The notes under the pieces were generated by a model, which was not told the origin of the DNA, made no database searches, and worked only from the letters and a program-made list of their open reading frames with translations. The translations under genes were made by a program, and so were the position numbers. Shown here in pieces: positions 33,066 to 44,599 of a DNA stretch of 64,000 nucleotides; the stretch's first letter is position 1, and every line of letters begins with the position of its first letter. Origin of the DNA: Lithobates sylvaticus (taxonomy: Eukaryota; Chordata; Amphibia; Anura; Ranidae); the NCBI GenBank assembly GCA_028564925.1, contig CM053026.1, forward strand, positions 597,132,161 through 597,196,160, written 5' to 3'.

Positions 33066-33109
33066 AGGAGAACAGAGGAGAGGAAGAGGATTGCCGGCCA
33101 GATGATCAG

Positions 33110-33332
33110 AGTGCCGAGGAACATCACTAGAACAGCTTTCATTTCAATAGCAGTGTGTTCCCGCTGCTCGGTGTCACATCCAGCCCCGCCTTTGGCCGGG
33201 GAAACTTTGATACACTCACTCAGATTGGACGGGTGATCTGTCTATCAAAATTCCAGGACCAGGGGGCGGGGCTGTGTGTGACGGGGAACACTCTGCTATT
33301 GAAATGAAAGCCGCTAGTGATGTTCCTCGCGC
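33110..33332. repeat. Stem-loop repeat next to the minisatellite (left arm)
   Basis: AGGAACATCACTAGAACAGC, 'TTTCATTTCAATAGCAG' and 'CCAGCCCCGCC' on the left pair with 'GGGCGGGGCTG', 'CTGCTATTGAAATGAAAG' and 'GCTAGTGATGTTCCT' on the right. They form an imperfect stem of about 80 bp with a loop of about 55 bp. The same unit is at 55,910-56,130. The minisatellite and stem-loop appear to belong to one repeat. Confidence 0.85.
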
Positions 33333-33684
33333 TCTAATGATCCGGCTACCTGCTCTCCTCTCTCTTCCCCTGCACGGGGAAGGACCTTCAAACAACCCGC
33401 CTGCCAGAGGTGCTCCCCCCCCCCACTCCCATAGCTCGCCAGCCCTCAAAATCTACTCACAAAATGCGAGCAGGTGAGTGGAATTTTTGAGGGCTGATAT
33501 AATAATTTAGGAAAACGTCAGTGTCAACATTAAGACCAAAAGGGTCAACCCCCTTGCATTCACCCTCCTATCCATGTACCTATTGTGCACCTATTGAGTG
33601 AGCACACTTGACATTTACCATACCTATAGTATCCAGATTTTTTTTTTTTTTTTTTAAAACATCTACTTGTTTTAGGCTGGATCT

Positions 33685-33745
33685 TGAACACTGGGGGCTA
33701 TGTTATGTTATGTTATGTTATATTATATTATATTATATTATATCT
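33685..33745. repeat. Pentanucleotide microsatellite (left arm)
   Basis: TATGT units change to TATTA units part-way along. The right-arm equivalent is about 55,505-55,540. Confidence 0.92.
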
Positions 33746-34229
33746 AAGAAGCACCCCTGAAGATAACCTGAGGCTTTTTAGGCAACACAGTACCGAGTAC
33801 TCGATCATTTCCCACTATATGCCAGTTCTTCTGGATACATCTTTTGATACTACAGTATAGTGCTGGATGGAGAAGGTAGTGGCAAATGTGTAATAATATG
33901 CCCAAACCATTGTGACTGCATTTTAGATTTTAGCACAAGAAAACTGCTTGCACGCCACTATGCTCTATCTATAGCATTGTGGTTTGGTTTGTCCTTTCCT
34001 GTTCCCTGTTCTGCAGGCCATGGGACAGGATGCATTACTTATGACTCATAACCAGATGATCTGTTGACCCGTGTTAACTCGTGATAATGTATCTTAAACG
34101 GTCACTGACTTATATAACCATATATTTCTATACAAATACATAATTTACTAGCCCCTCCCCCTTCCCCTCTTTCTATCGGTAAGCTGAACCATATATAAGC
34201 TGTATACGCACCTAATAAAAGCAGACATT

Positions 34230-35278
34230 TTACGAATGCACAACCTGCCTCTCGTTTCATTTGGTGTCTCCAGATATCTGAGGGCCCTGTTGGTGTTCCT
34301 ATAGAAGGGTGGTCATCCAGGATACCTACTATTTCCTTTCCTTCCTTTGGAAGGGAAAAATCCCCATTCCTATTATTCTTAGGTCTTTCTGTCAATAAAG
34401 AGGCTCTATCCAGATCGCCTACCAATCTAATAGCAGCCTGAAGAAGGTTAGGATTATAGCCTTTGTCCACAAATCTCCTATATAGAACCTCAACTTGTGA
34501 GTCAAACTTTGTGACCTCTAAACAGTTGCACCTCAGTCGCAGGAACTGTCCCTTGGGTACTGCCTTTAACCAGGATTAATAGTAGCAACTGCCCATAGAT
34601 ATGTAGGAGTTTCTATCAGTAGTCTTAAAAACGTAGTAGTGACAAACCTATTGTTTCTAATCAAAATCTTTAAATCCAAAAAATGAATTGCTTCCTCACT
34701 TCCCTCAAAATTCTAAATAATCCCCCTATTGTTGATGTTGTTAAGTATCCCCATAAACTCTACAAGTTCAGCATGACTACCTCCCCATAGGAGGAGGACA
34801 ACATCAATATATCTTGCCCAAAGGACCACATGAGGGTTTCTCTGTGCAAAGATGACGTCCATCGTCCCATTTGGCCATAAATAGATTGGCCAAACTCAAG
34901 ACATATTTAGCCCCCATTGCCACTCCCCTGTCTTGGCGATAGAATTGGCTGTCACACCAAAAATAATTATGCGTTGCCGCAAATTGTAGCAAATCCATAA
35001 TAAAGTCCTGCTGTAATTTTGGAAGACCAGAGCTGCGACACAAATACAGCTGAACTACTTGTAAGCCAAGACAGTGAGGGATGATCATTTACAGGGAGGA
35101 CACATCAGCTGGCACAACCATAATCCCATTGACGGAATAAGGTTGGACAACTGATTAATGACATGTCTGGTGTCCTTAATGTATGAAGGCATCAGCTGAA
35201 CTAACAGCTGGAGGTAATGGTCAATATACTTGCCCACCCGGGACGTGATAGAATCAATACCACTGACAATGGGGAGTC
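34230..35278 (-). pseudogene. Penelope-like reverse transcriptase (left arm copy)
   Basis: Minus-strand frames give, in order, 'GLPIVSGIDSITSRVGKYID', 'PSYIKDTRHVINQL', 'RQDRGVAMGAKYVLSLANLF' and 'DKGYNPNLLQAAIRLVGDLD'. The GxAMG(A/T)K...ANLFM block and the 'PIVSGIDS...YIKDT' block are typical of Penelope-like reverse transcriptases (telomerase-related enzymes). The 'KGQF(L)RLR' region is readable between them. No GIY-YIG endonuclease is seen downstream. The copy is broken several times and abuts a DIRS-type element on its upstream side. Right-arm twin: 53,944-54,980. Confidence 0.85.
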
Positions 35279-38045
35279 CCTGAACCGAAACAAACATGGA
35301 ACCACAAGACTCACAACAAAACTCAGACTTGAGGTGTGCCCTGGTCAGCTGGTCGGTACACCAAAAAGGGGGCATACACAATGATAAGTAATGGATGATT
35401 GTGGAAGATGGATGTGCAAGGAAAGTACCCTGAAAAGGGGAATGGGTGGGAGGGCATCGTGCTCTGGAACCGACAGGGATGTAGGTGAGTGGGCTGAATA
35501 AATACCCTCCTGGACTCCTCCCATAAATTCAGGCCACCATACTGGCCTTATTTAGGATCAGAGTCCCTGAACCAAAACAAACATAGAACCACATAAAGAT
35601 GCCACAAGACTCACAATGAAACACAGACCTGAGGTTTGTCCTGTCAACTGGTCAGTATGCTAAAAAGGGGGCAAAAATACCAGGATAGGAAAATAAATAT
35701 TTATTGAACATGTTAGTTTATTTGGCAAGCTTGGTAAAGGCTTGCGACATTTTTCCCTGAGGGTTTGGGATGTACCGGGATAAGCACGCAGACTTCCACC
35801 TGCCCAACCTCCTGATAACATAGTCCGGCACTCCGTGCCGAGAGGCAGCTAAAGCTGCTCCAATGCGGAAGGAGTGCCCTGAATATTTGCTGGGGTTGAG
35901 GCCTAAGTTGACCAGGAGAATGCAGATGTGTTTGATGAATTGGTTAGCATCCAGGGGGCTGGTAGGGAATGCTAACAATGGACTAGTACTAGACTGAATA
36001 GGCAGGTGTGTCAACAATTGGTCCAGGACTGCTACTGGGCACCATTCGTTGAGGGTCTGGAAGAACTTCACGTAGACCCCCCTGCCGGTGTGTTTTGTCT
36101 TGGATCCCGCCAGGTGTGGTATGAAATGATCTTGAAGGCGGGACAGATGACACCAGCGCAGTACCTGGCAACCGGGGCCTCTGTAGGTGAACTTGCCTGG
36201 CCGTAGGAAACTATAAAAAGTAAATAACAGCTTTGATGACCAGGCTGGGCAGCAACCCGAAGGGGGACCGCTAAAGGATAGCTGACATGTCCCGTAATGT
36301 GTCTCTCAAGATGGGTAATCGTTTACCCCAGCTATTGGTTGGTGCTTCTGGATATCTTGTAGGAAACCTTTGACCGTGTGGGTCGCAAACAAGGAAGGTC
36401 TCTCGGGGTCCTGTAAGGACAGGAATTGTTGAATGCCGGTCAGGTACAGCCTGATGGTATTGTGGGACAATGTCAATTGCGTGTGACATTGTGACATGAA
36501 AGTCAGACTATGCTTAATGTCTCCTGTCCCCGAACTTGGACACAAGACTTATAACCTGCAGTAAATGTTCCAGGTGGTGTGGTATGCTTTTAACGTGTTG
36601 CGGGACAGAGACTGGTTTATCAGTTGGGTAGTGTTGCATAAGTGGTTATTCAGCCCATTGTCAGCTGTGACCAAGGTGGGACAGGAGACATGGTTGGGTC
36701 GGCTCTGGGATTCTGTTGAAAGAATAATGAAAAGTTAAAGCGGGACAGCGCATCCGCTGCAAGGTTGCACTTGCCGGGAATAAAGGTACAGTGTATGTTG
36801 AACTTGTGCTGTAGGGATATCTGCACTAGCCTGCATAGAAAGGACATGATGGCCCAGGACTTGGACCTGCCTTTATTGATGATTTTGGCCGTGTCCAGGT
36901 TGTCCATGGAGAAGACCAGTTTGCCCTATCCAGGTGTGGCCCCAAACCTGAGCTGCTGCAACAATGGGATAGAGTTCGAACAAGGAGGATGACTGACTAA
37001 ACCCAGGGATCAGCAGAATCTCTTGAGGCCATGGTGCTGTAAACCAGTGAGGACCCCAAATTGCTGTGAAGCCTGTGGAGGCCGCTGCATCCGTCACTAC
37101 CTGAAGCAATGAGGCAGATGCCACCGGGATTAACATCATAGACTGACACATCGTTCCAGTTTTCCAGGAACTCATCCCACATAGCCAGATGCTGCTTGGT
37201 CCCATCTGTACAAGCTTGTAAATGGGCGAAGGAATGAATGTACGACCTGATCTGGGACAATTTGTCAGACGGTGGGCTGGCCTGCATGGAGCGGGTATCT
37301 AGACTGATGCCTAAAAAGGTGATAGACTGAGCCAGACCTTCTACTTTCTGCTCTGCGATGGGAACATTCAGGTTGCCAATCACGTCCCTTAAGTTATCCA
37401 AATCTGTGGGGGACTTGCCTGGTCGTCCAATCAACTGGAATTCATCGATATAGTGGATGACTTGCTGGCACTGCACTTGGTGGGACAAAATCCAGGTGAG
37501 GGATTGTGCGAATGCGTCGAAAAGCCACAGACTGCTCTTTGAGCCGAATTTTAGTTTGGTGATGAAGTAGTACGAGCCTTTCGACTTGAAGACATGCCAT
37601 TGCCACAAAGACAGCTCGATAGGCAACAGCTTAAAGGCTTCGGAAATGTCCCGGAGAGTGCTGGAGCGAGAACCTGATGTCTGGTTGCGGCCTAAATATG
37701 AATGTTGCGTTCTGTAGTACATGAGGTATGGTAAGGAATGCTAAAGCTTGTACTGTCTGCAAGCAAACCATTTAGCAAAAGTGTCTGCGTGTGGAAAAGG
37801 CGATGACCTTCCAAAAACAAAAACAAGAGAAAAGAATGTGACAGTAGCTAATCGCCAGATGAACAGCCAAATAGTGTGTGTGAAGTCTACAAGGTGTAAA
37901 GGTTCTGCAAAGTGATTTAAGAGACTGACTCTATATGTACTGGTTTGCGAAAGTCCTGGTTGTAGCTGAGATTGCTCAGACCACAGGAAGCCAGTGGAAA
38001 AAGTAACATGAAGGCCCAGGTTTAAACCTGCTGTGGAAGACCCCT
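35279..38045 (-). mobile_element. DIRS-type tyrosine-recombinase retroelement, broken (left arm copy)
   Basis: Treated as a fossil. Reading the minus strand, parts are a reverse transcriptase region (about 37,240-37,722, with 'LFDAFAQSLTWILSHQ' and 'VIHYIDEFQLIGRPGK'), a downstream RNase H-like stretch, a tyrosine recombinase ending 'HSFRIGAALAASRHGVPDYV' (35,718-36,071), and a pair of similar direct repeats of about 100 bp at the 3' end. Gag-like and 5' parts are absent. The copy is broken in several places. It agrees with the right-arm copy at roughly 97 %, so both predate or date to the inverted duplication. Confidence 0.85.
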
Positions 38046-38051
38046 ATATAC

Positions 38052-38052
<1 letters not shown>

Positions 38053-38145
<93 letters not shown>

Positions 38146-38165
38146 TATTATTATTATTATTATTT
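38053..38165. repeat. TA microsatellite with TTA tail (left arm)
   Basis: A long TA run ends in a (TTA)n stretch. Right-arm equivalent is about 50,998-51,076. Confidence 0.95.
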
Positions 38166-38571
38166 TTTATTCAAACACTAAATACAAATTATTCTCTGCT
38201 CTCTCCTTGAAACTTTGGACTGAGCTGTCCGATAAGGGATGCATCACCTGTTGGGTGCATGCTAAAATACTGTGTATAAAAAAAATAATACCCACTATGT
38301 ATACCGCTTAAACCTAAAACTGAAAGTAAATACCCTAATGTATGACCCTAACAAAAATATAACTTACCCCCTAAAAAAAACAAATACTAAGCTGACTCCC
38401 TTGAGCAGTATACTCACCTCAATCTACAGCGTTGCTGAACCAAGCAAGTCCTGCATCATCCTGCAGAATTAATAGTCCACCTATTACAGGCAACAACGAA
38501 TACTGAAGTTATAAATAAAATAAATAACTCTACTGAACATACAATGATACATTTCTTGCTAAAGGGTGTAC

Positions 38572-39018
38572 TTAAAGTGATTGTAAACCCTTGTTTTTTT
38601 TAAAACAAACACATCCTACTTACCTCCGCTATTCAGTTTGTTTTGCACAGTGTGGCCCCAATCCTTCTCTTCTGGGGTCCCCCAACGGCGCCTATGGCTC
38701 CTCCTCACATTGGTGAACCCCCCAGGAGAATCACTCTTCCAGGGAGTTACCTTGCAGGCACGCTCCCGAGTCCAGCATTTGCTGGCATAGACACAGAATG
38801 CCGAACTCGGCCCCCACCGCCCGGAGCCCGCGTCACTGGATTACGAACAGGCTCAGATGAGTAAAACACGGGGGGGGGGGGGGACATCAGTGCCTGTCTT
38901 TGAGAAATATCTCCTAAACCGTGTAGGTTTAGGAGATATTTCTTGCACCTACAGGTAAGCCTTAATCTAGGCTTACCTGTAGGTAAAAGTGGTCTGTAAG
39001 GGTTTACTACCACTTTAA
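38572..39018. mobile_element. TTAA-flanked MITE with inner hairpin (left arm)
   Basis: TTAAAGTGATTGTAAACCC and the inverse of TTAAAGTGGTAGTAAACCC form the ends. A perfect hairpin 'ATATCTCCTAAAC'/'GTTTAGGAGATAT' lies at about 38,908-38,942, followed by 'GTAAGCCT'/'AGGCTTAC'. Right-arm copy: about 50,124-50,584. Confidence 0.87.
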
Positions 39019-39375
39019 CTTACAAAGGGCAGCTTTTGCAGGAGAAGGGGGAGCGGGTACCTGGTTTGGACAGGTACCCGCTCCCATTTCTGGCTCAGTT
39101 TGCTGCGGCAAAGTGAGCCAAAAGTTCACCCCCTCCTTCCCCCCACAGCCGGCCCATTCACAAAGTGCAGTGCAATTTGCACATGCGCAGTAGGAAACCG
39201 GCTGGGAAGCCACAAGGATTTACTGCCGGTTTACCTTAGCCAAGATGGCAGGGCCAGCACCCTAGAGCTGATTCAAGAATCAGCTCGGGTGATGACACCA
39301 CTGGATGTCTGGACAGGTAAGTGCCCTAATAGTAATATGTAATCAGTGTTTGTAGCTGCTGAAACCCCTCTTTAA
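39015..39375. mobile_element. TTAA-type MITE sharing its edge with the previous one
   Basis: It contains 'GGTACCTGGTTTGGACAGGT', 'CAAAGTGCAGTGCAATTTGC' and 'CTGCTGAAACCCCTCTTTAA'. These blocks also occur in the 44,023-44,446 family. It abuts the previous MITE at 39,015-39,018, so one TTAA serves both. Right-arm equivalent: about 49,768-50,127. Confidence 0.7.
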
Positions 39376-39831
39376 GTTATGTAAAGGTATGGACACACAT
39401 AAGTCATTCATATGTTTAATATTGTAATGTGAAAATTATGTAACTTAAAATGTAAAAATAAAAGCTGTACAATACTGTCCATATATATTACATGCTTTGT
39501 GCCATCATTATCCAAGATAAATTTGTGTCAATTAATTTGTATATTTAATTACAAATACTATTGTTCATGCTGTGCCAGAGTTCAACTTTAATATTGTAAT
39601 GATAAGCTTTAGTATGTGAAACTAATGTAACGTGAAATAAGTAATTAAACCTGAGCATGTATTCACTTAGCAAATATACCAGTAGGCATCAGTTAGTGTT
39701 TTTATTATGTCTATAAAGTGCATTGCCAGTTTTGTACATTTTGTGTACTTCAATGTAGAGTTTTAAACATAAATCACATTTCATAAGTATTAATTATTTT
39801 TTCAATGTCAGGCAATCCCAAAAGCAGTATC

Positions 39832-40298
39832 TTAAAGGGGCTGTAAATCCTCTAGGTTTTTCCCTTCAATGCATTCTATGCATTAAGGTGAAAAACCTTC
39901 TGTAGGGCAGCAGCCCCCAGATCCCCCATTTTACTTACCTGAACCCAATCTTTCCAGCAACGAGAAGGAGCCCAGCAGCTCCAGCCGCTGTCTCGGGTCC
40001 TCATTGGATAAATTGATAGCAGCAGCAGCCATTGACTCCGGCTGCAGTCAATTAAATCTAGTGACACAGGAGCCGGGGCGGGGCCGAGTCCTGCTGTCTG
40101 TGTCAATGGATGCCCACTCGGGTGCCCCCTTGGAATGTGGGTCTCTGAGGGGGGCACTCAATGCAGGGAGGATCCAGGAGCACCACTGGGGGACCCTAGA
40201 AGAGGAGGATCGGGGCCACTTTGTGCAAAACCCATACAGAGGAAGTAAGTATACCATGTTATTTTAAAAAAGAAAAAGAACCTTTACAATTTCTTTAA
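39832..40298. mobile_element. TTAA-flanked MITE, 467 bp (left arm)
   Basis: The ends are TTAAAGGGGCTGTAAATCC and the inverse of TTAAAGAAATTGTAAAGG. Right-arm copy: 48,850-49,315. The open frames of 87-93 residues inside differ by only one to three residues between arms, which reflects young duplication rather than coding constraint. Confidence 0.88.
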
Positions 40299-40399
40299 TT
40301 AAATGAAAAAAAAAATGACTGATTTCAGACACCCTGGCTTTTTTTAAACTGTAGGAGATTGGCTATAAAACTTCCTAATAGAAAACTTTGGTCCAGCCT

Positions 40400-40745
40400 T
40401 AAGTTGGCCATAGATGGATCAAAATTCATCTGGTTCAGCAGGTACCAGCAAAACTTTGATCCACCTATGACTGTTTCCATTCTCAAAAATTTGAGCTAGC
40501 GATTGACTTTTTATGAACAATCTTATCATAAAATTTTGCTTCAATCAACATGTGTGCAGACAATGGGCTGCAGCACTGATCAGTGATTTATGATTGCAAG
40601 AGAGTCCTGCTGTCAGAATACAATGACACAGTAGGGAGGATTCCCACATCCATCTTGAATGTATGGATGAGGGAATCGGTTCAGTTTTTTCAGTCAGCCC
40701 ATGGGCTAAAAGAAAAAAACAGAGCTATGTATGACTAGCTTTAGA
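40400..40745. mobile_element. AAGTTGGCCATAGATGG MITE spanning the inner breakpoint
   Basis: It begins TTAAGTTGGCCATAGATGG and appears to end at the inverse block ATGTATGACTAGCTTTA. The palindrome's left arm stops at 40,665, inside this element, while the element itself continues. The right-arm copy is cut at 47,478. Confidence 0.72.
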
Positions 40746-41135
40746 GTGCTGCAAATACATTTACTAAAGGCAAGCAGACTGTGCACTTTGCAAGTGCAGC
40801 TGCTCCAAAGCCTGGTAAATGAGGGAAAGCTCTGCTGTCTGTCTGCTGTATGTGCAAGCAAACATGCTATTTTCTTTAAATTTTCCTTGCATGTGATTGG
40901 ATATTCTTTGCAAAGGGAAGCTTTACTTCCTTCCCTAAGCTCTGGAGCAACTGCACTTGCAGAGTGCAAATGCACTTGCAAAGTGCATAGGGGTTACCTT
41001 ACTAAAACTGGAGAGTGCAAAATCAGGTGCAGCTGTGTATAGTAGCCAATCAGCTTCTAACTTCAAAATAAACAGTTTTTTTACGTAGCACCAGATTTTG
41101 CACTCTCCCGTTTTAGTAAATCAGCTCTACAGTCT
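40746..41135. mobile_element. Two palindromic TTTACTAAA MITEs in the loop
   Basis: 40,751-40,995 has 'GCACTTTGCAAGTGCAGCTG' against 'CTGCACTTGCAGAGTGC' as inverted arms. 40,995-41,130 has 'GAGAGTGCAAAATC'/'GATTTTGCACTCTC' with 'TTACTAAAAC' and 'GTTTTAGTAAA' ends. The second is a relative of the outer element at 21,242. Confidence 0.75.
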
Positions 41136-41264
41136 ATATACGCCTTTAGTAATTCAACCCCAATCTGTTACATAATAGTCAGGTTACAAGCAGCTGCCAA
41201 CCTATCAGCCATTTTAAATGTGTAAAACAACACAGTTTTAGATAAGATGATTACTATGAAAAAA

Positions 41265-41695
41265 AAAAAAAGGATTGCGCCAATCAAAAAAATGTGATAA
41301 ATTAATAATAAACAGTCCACAAGTGTTGTGATAATATGTTCCTGGTGTCGATCTCCACCATCCACCACCTTGTAGTGATCTTAAACCTCAGTACCTCCTC
41401 CAACAGCTGAAAAACTCACTTACCAGCTCCTGTGGATCCCTCATTACAAGGGGTCGATTGGCCGAGGCCTTTCTCCAAATCCAGTTACTCTCCTGCACAG
41501 GATCACCACTTGGCACCGTGTTACATGTAAGGATTTGGGATGGTGCTTGCTCTGGGTGTGCTGTAACCAATGCTGGTCTTTTTTGCTGCAAATGATTGCA
41601 ATGTTCTTCTACAAAGATGTTTCCTTTTTTTTTTGTTTTAGCTTTTCCTACTCCAGGCTGCGTCTTATCTTCCCTAATAAGCTGTGGCTTCTCTA
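41265..41695. mobile_element. Penelope-like end-repeat fragment (GCGC type)
   Basis: The layout 'GCGCCAATC...', 'TAAATTAATAATAAACAGTCC', split here as TAAATTAATAAT and AAACAGTCC, then 'GGCCGAGGCCTTTCTCC' parallels 31,575-31,815 ('GCGCTAAAAAT', 'TTAATAATTCAT', 'GAGTCCAC', 'GCCGTGGCCTTTCTCC'). It is therefore a diverged relative of the arm end repeat. No hammerhead core is seen in this fragment. Confidence 0.55.
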
Positions 41696-41696
41696 T

Positions 41697-42095
41697 GGCT
41701 GCTTTCACACTGGGGCATTTTTCAGGAGCTACAGCGCTAAAATAGCGTCTGTATAGCTCCTGAAAAAAGCCGGTCCTTTCACTCCAGTGTGAAAGCCGGA
41801 GGGCTTTCACACTGGAGCGGTGCGCTAGCAGGACGGTAAAAAAAGTCCCGCTAGCAGCATATTTGGAGCGGTGAAGGAGCGGTGTATTCACCGCTCCTAT
41901 ACCGCTCCTACCCATTGAAATCAATGGGACACCGCGGGGATACCGCTGGCAAAGCGGCGCTTTGTGGGGGGTTTTAACCCTTTTTCAGCCGCTAGCGGGG
42001 GTTAAAACCACCCCGCTAGCTAAAACTGCGGCTAAAACGACGGTAAAGCAGCGTTAAATATAGCGCTGCTTTACCGTCGCTGCCCGCCTATATGT
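41697..42095. mobile_element. GCTTTCACACTGG MITE
   Basis: The element opens GGCTGCTTTCACACTGGGGC and contains several internal inverted blocks ('TTTCAGGAGCTACAGCGCT'/'AGCTCCTGAAAA', 'GGAGCGGTGAAGGAGCGG'/'CCGCTCCTATACCGCTCC'). No clear far end or duplication is visible. Confidence 0.65.
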
Positions 42096-42289
42096 GGTTA
42101 GAGCAGCTCTGCCTCTTCTATACCATAAATGACGAGGCTTCTCGGATTCATTGTCTCTTGGATTTCTAGACTGTGAATGCCGGTTTATCTGGCAAAGCGG
42201 ATCCTTCCTGTGCTGCAATGTCCACACTGCTTATTTTATCCCAGCGTGGCTCAATGTATACTCAGAAAGCAAAAACACTGACAGGCAGA

Positions 42290-43400
42290 AAAAACTTGTG
42301 TGAGGTCCCCCCCATGAAATCCATACCAAACAAGCACAGGTATTAAGAGGGACCAGGCAATTTTTTTGCGATACGGCACTGCGTTGCTTTAACTGACAAT
42401 TTCGCGGTCGTGCGACGATGTACCCAAAAAAAATTGATGTCCTTTTTTCCCCACAAATAGAGCTTTCTTTTGGTGGTATTTGATCACCTCTTCGGTTTTA
42501 CTTTTTTGCGCTATAAACAAAAAAAAGAACACCAATTGTGAAAAAATCAATAATATTTTTTACTTTCTGCTATAAAATATACCCAATAAATTATTTTTTT
42601 TTAAATCAAGGCCAATATATATTTTGCTACATGTTTTTGGTAAAACAAAAATCACAATAAGTGTATATAGATTGGTTTGCACAAACATTATAGTGCCTAC
42701 AAACTATGGGATATATATATGGTCTTTTTATTTTTTTTATTGTTTTTACTAATAATGGAGGCGATCAGCGATTTTTTTATTTTTTTGGGATTGCGGCAGA
42801 CAAATCTGACACTAAGTGACACTTTTTGTGGACCAGAGACACCAATACAGTGATCATTGCTAAAAAAAATTCACTGTCACTGTATAAATTACACTGGAAG
42901 AGAAGGGGCTAACACCAGGGGTGATCAAATGGTTAAGTGTGCTCCTTGTTTTTTACATAGGCAGACCGCAGTTTGGCCTTTCCTCCGAACGTTCGGCGGG
43001 TCCCGGCAGCCATCGCGGCTGCTGGACCCGTTGATTGGCTCCCGCTGTGTCCAATCATGCGTGTGCCCCAGATTGCGTGCACAAATTTATGTACAGGTAC
43101 ATGATTTTGCGCATCCGGGCCGCCCTTTCACAGTATATATGCTGTGGGCGGTCCAGAATCGGTTAATCTGCACATGCAGCCGGGCTGGCTTGAACCATTC
43201 CAGGCCATATGCCCTCAAAATGAGGTGTACCTTTCCAGGCAGACCCCTCTATGGCAAAGCACCTTGTCCCCATGTTGATGAGAACAAGGGCTCCTTCCCT
43301 CTAACTGGGGATTGTGGGGATCTGCAGGTGAGGGGCTTATCAGAATCTGGAATCCCTCTTTAGCAATAAAAGGGGCTCCAGATACAAGCACACATTGCTT
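42290..43400. mobile_element. TAGGGATGAGC fragment containing a TTAA element (42,343-43,166)
   Basis: Family blocks 'CCCCATGAAATCCATACC' before and 'GCCATATGCCCTCAAAATGA', 'AAAGCACCTTGTCCCCATG' after flank a reverse-oriented TTAA element. The inserted element has the AT-rich core 'CACAAATAGAGCTTTC' and a CpG-rich end closing GGTTAA at 43,163-43,166, with TTAA at 42,343. Its CCACTTCAGCCCC-type edge is deleted. Confidence 0.72.
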
Positions 43401-44010
43401 CCTTAGCAACCATTGACACCAGAAAGTTGTCAAATATAGAAGAAGTAGAAATATTGCTTCTATATATGATGATCGGCTCCCACCGAACGGGAGAGCAAGC
43501 AGCAAAAAGTTAGACATTTAGCCAAAGTTTGATCTGAACCATCAGCTCATCCTCACTGAAGATCCCAAACTAGGAAGAAGCTGGCAAGCAGATGTTGGCA
43601 TCAGTGAGAGAATTTGCATTACTTGAGGGGAGGTGAGTATAGTTCCTTTGTAAATGAATGGCACAAGAACATACATTTTTTATAGTGTACATAAAAAGGG
43701 GAGGTAGAAGGTACAATAAAGGATATGTAAATTTATAAATACACAGTACCATTAGCAGCATTTTGTGATATCTATTTAATATGTGCAAAAAAATGTAAAT
43801 CTTGATCTAGTCGGAAATTCAGAGCTATTCTGTGTTCTCTGCACACTTCTTGTGTCATCTCAAAAAGCTCTCCTAGTTCTTATCTTAGGCTACAGAAGTA
43901 TTAGCCTTTATTTTGTGGAGACCTGAAAGCAGCAATGTTTGGGTAGTTTAGCAAAAAACATTGGTAAGGACTGACACCACTAATTCAACAAAAATTCTGT
44001 GTGTTGTCAG
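43401..44010. other. No gene or element recognised (loop)
   Basis: Mixed DNA with no paired ends seen. Confidence 0.4.
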
Positions 44011-44022
44011 CCCACAACAGGG

Positions 44023-44446
44023 CTTAAAGATGATAATTAATAATCAGCAGCTACAAATACTGCAGCTGCTGACTTTTAATATATGGACACTTAACTGTCC
44101 ATGGAGCCCGCGATGTTGGCACCCCAAGCTGATCTTCAGATCAGCTGTATGATTTCTGGTATGAGGATCCAACACTGAAGCCTTTCGACTTCACATCCAG
44201 TTCCCTACTGTGCATGCACGTAGCGCGCTGCGCTTTCTAATTGGTCAAGCGGCCGAGGAAGGAAGAGGGGGCAGAAGTTCCAAGAGACCGAGCCGTGGCC
44301 CCATCTCTCCGAAGTGGGGTACAGTACCCGTTAAAAACAGTTATGCGTTCCCGCCTCATCCCTGAAAAGTGCCAAATGTGGCACCGGAGGGGGGGAGGAG
44401 ACGGATAAGCTGAAGTTCCACTTTTGAGTGGCACTCTGCTTTAAGA
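44023..44446. mobile_element. TTAA-group MITE (AAGCAGAGTGCCAC end)
   Basis: It contains 'CTACAAATACTGCAGCTGCT', 'GGAGCCCGCGATGTTGGCAC', 'TGCGCTTTCTAATTGGTCAA' and 'GTTCCACTTTTGAGTGGCAC'. The order and spacing fit a ranid MITE I recall, and also match part of 39,015-39,375. The TTAA edges are worn. Confidence 0.68.
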
Positions 44447-44599
44447 GTGGAATACATTTCTGGCAGATCAGTAGGTATTTTTCTGTACCTGTGGGGTCTT
44501 GATAATGATAAAACATAGTGCAATTTGCATGTTTTACAGGATGTACTACACATGTTATGGCTTATTTTGACATACACATTGCTTTGAGCCAATGTAAAA

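Larger units (their letters stand above)
29993..40665. repeat. Left arm of a large inverted duplication (about 10.7 kb)
   Basis: Read in reverse complement, this interval matches 47,478-62,106 in order and content. The outer edge is CATTTTGATTATACTG here against CAGTATAATCAAAATG there. The inner edge is CTTGAATGTATG here against CATACATTCAAG there. Sampled stretches (30,241-30,290; 34,801-34,890; 36,001-36,070) differ by about 1-5 %. Its inner edge lies inside a MITE that continues intact past the boundary, which suggests this arm is the older copy. Confidence 0.93.

Noticed and set aside
39876-40267. Open frames of 69-93 residues conserved between 39.9-40.3 kb and 48.9-49.3 kb
   Set aside because: Conservation comes from the inverted duplication of a MITE; all frames on both strands are equally conserved.
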